Below, one piece after another: positions 6,582 through 6,692 of a stretch of DNA of 6,692 bases; the stretch's first letter is position 1; each line of letters begins with the position of its first letter. A program made the position numbers and the translations under genes. The stretch is from JALONO01 sp038209965 (GTDB lineage: Bacteria; Bacteroidota; Bacteroidia; Cytophagales; Thermoflexibacteraceae), in contig JBBQXF010000173.1 in the NCBI GenBank assembly GCA_038209965.1, forward strand, positions 1-6,692, written 5' to 3'. The notes below the pieces were generated by a model that made no database searches, had not been told where the DNA came from, and was given only the letters and a program-made list of their open reading frames with translations.

Positions 6582-6622
6582 AAACCTGACCACGCTACCG
6601 ATGTACCCTGCTAATACGACTG

Positions 6623-6654
6623 CTAAATTACGGTTTTTCCTCAAATCATTCAAG
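6623..6654 (-). promoter_or_regulatory. Candidate Bacteroidota promoter of the UPF1-like helicase
   Basis: On the minus strand CTTG (6654-6651) is followed after exactly 20 bases by TAATTTAG (6630-6623), five of the six fixed positions of TAnnTTTG. Spacing and flanks (AAACCG before TAATTT) closely resemble the promoter at 3047-3078 (AAACGG before TAATTT). The expected start is near 6616, giving a leader of about 200 nt before the ATG at 6412. Confidence 0.5.
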
Positions 6655-6692
6655 CTTTTCAATAATTTTTACCTGACTAGGTTACTGGTCGC

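Noticed and set aside
6435..6662. 75-codon frame with a TTG start upstream of the UPF1-like helicase
   Set aside because: Its start lies upstream of the candidate promoter and its first part overlaps the promoter elements; only the shorter ATG form is kept, at low confidence.
6663..6692. ACCT-GACT-AGGT at the right edge as an attachment site or IS end
   Set aside because: Only 4-bp arms at the very end of the window with no partner repeat; not supportable.
1..6692. CRISPR array, insertion sequence or multi-gene defence operon
   Set aside because: No regularly spaced direct repeats, no transposase or integrase motifs, and each gene appears separately terminated.

Overview
The window looks like a chromosomal segment from a member of the Bacteroidota (Cytophagia- or Saprospiria-like; the class is not resolved). 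The evidence is three things together: no clear Shine-Dalgarno sequences before the starts; a textbook Bacteroidota promoter (TTTG-N20-TAATTTTG) just before the Pif1-like gene; and a gene mix of a secreted FAS1 protein, a subtilisin-like lipoprotein and a compact Pif1 helicase.

Layout. (1) Positions 1-202, minus strand: the first 67 codons of a gene running off the left edge. Its N-terminus lines up without gaps with my memory of the ferredoxin-dependent bilin reductase (PcyA/HY2) family, which would be notable in this lineage, but the call is tentative. (2) 445-960, minus: a secreted single-domain FAS1 (fasciclin) protein, followed by a very strong hairpin terminator at 393-432. (3) 961-1325: a 365-base divergent intergenic region with a 9-bp inverted repeat at 1040-1069. 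(4) 1326-2894, plus: a subtilisin-family (S8) lipoprotein with an intact Asp/His/Ser triad but an apparent Gly at the oxyanion-hole Asn position and a CXXCH motif; a GC-rich terminator follows. (5) 3098-4471, plus: a compact Pif1-like SF1 DNA helicase with a GTG start and its own promoter. (6) 4610-6412, minus: a UPF1/Dna2-like SF1 helicase converging on the Pif1 gene. (7) 6413-6692: a promoter-like element and a leader of about 200 nt for that helicase, with a doubtful 48-codon ORF.

The genes do not form one obvious pathway. Each appears to be its own transcription unit, separated by terminators. The sharpest discontinuity is in base composition. Genes 1-5 are GC-rich to moderate (a sampled 60-base line inside the Pif1 gene has 34 G+C). 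The UPF1-like helicase is AT-rich (two sampled lines have 20/60 and 19/60 G+C), which points to horizontal acquisition of that gene. I do not see a complete previously undescribed multi-gene system. The most interesting items are the possible bilin reductase, the unusual S8 active site with CXXCH, and the AT-rich helicase with its structured leader.
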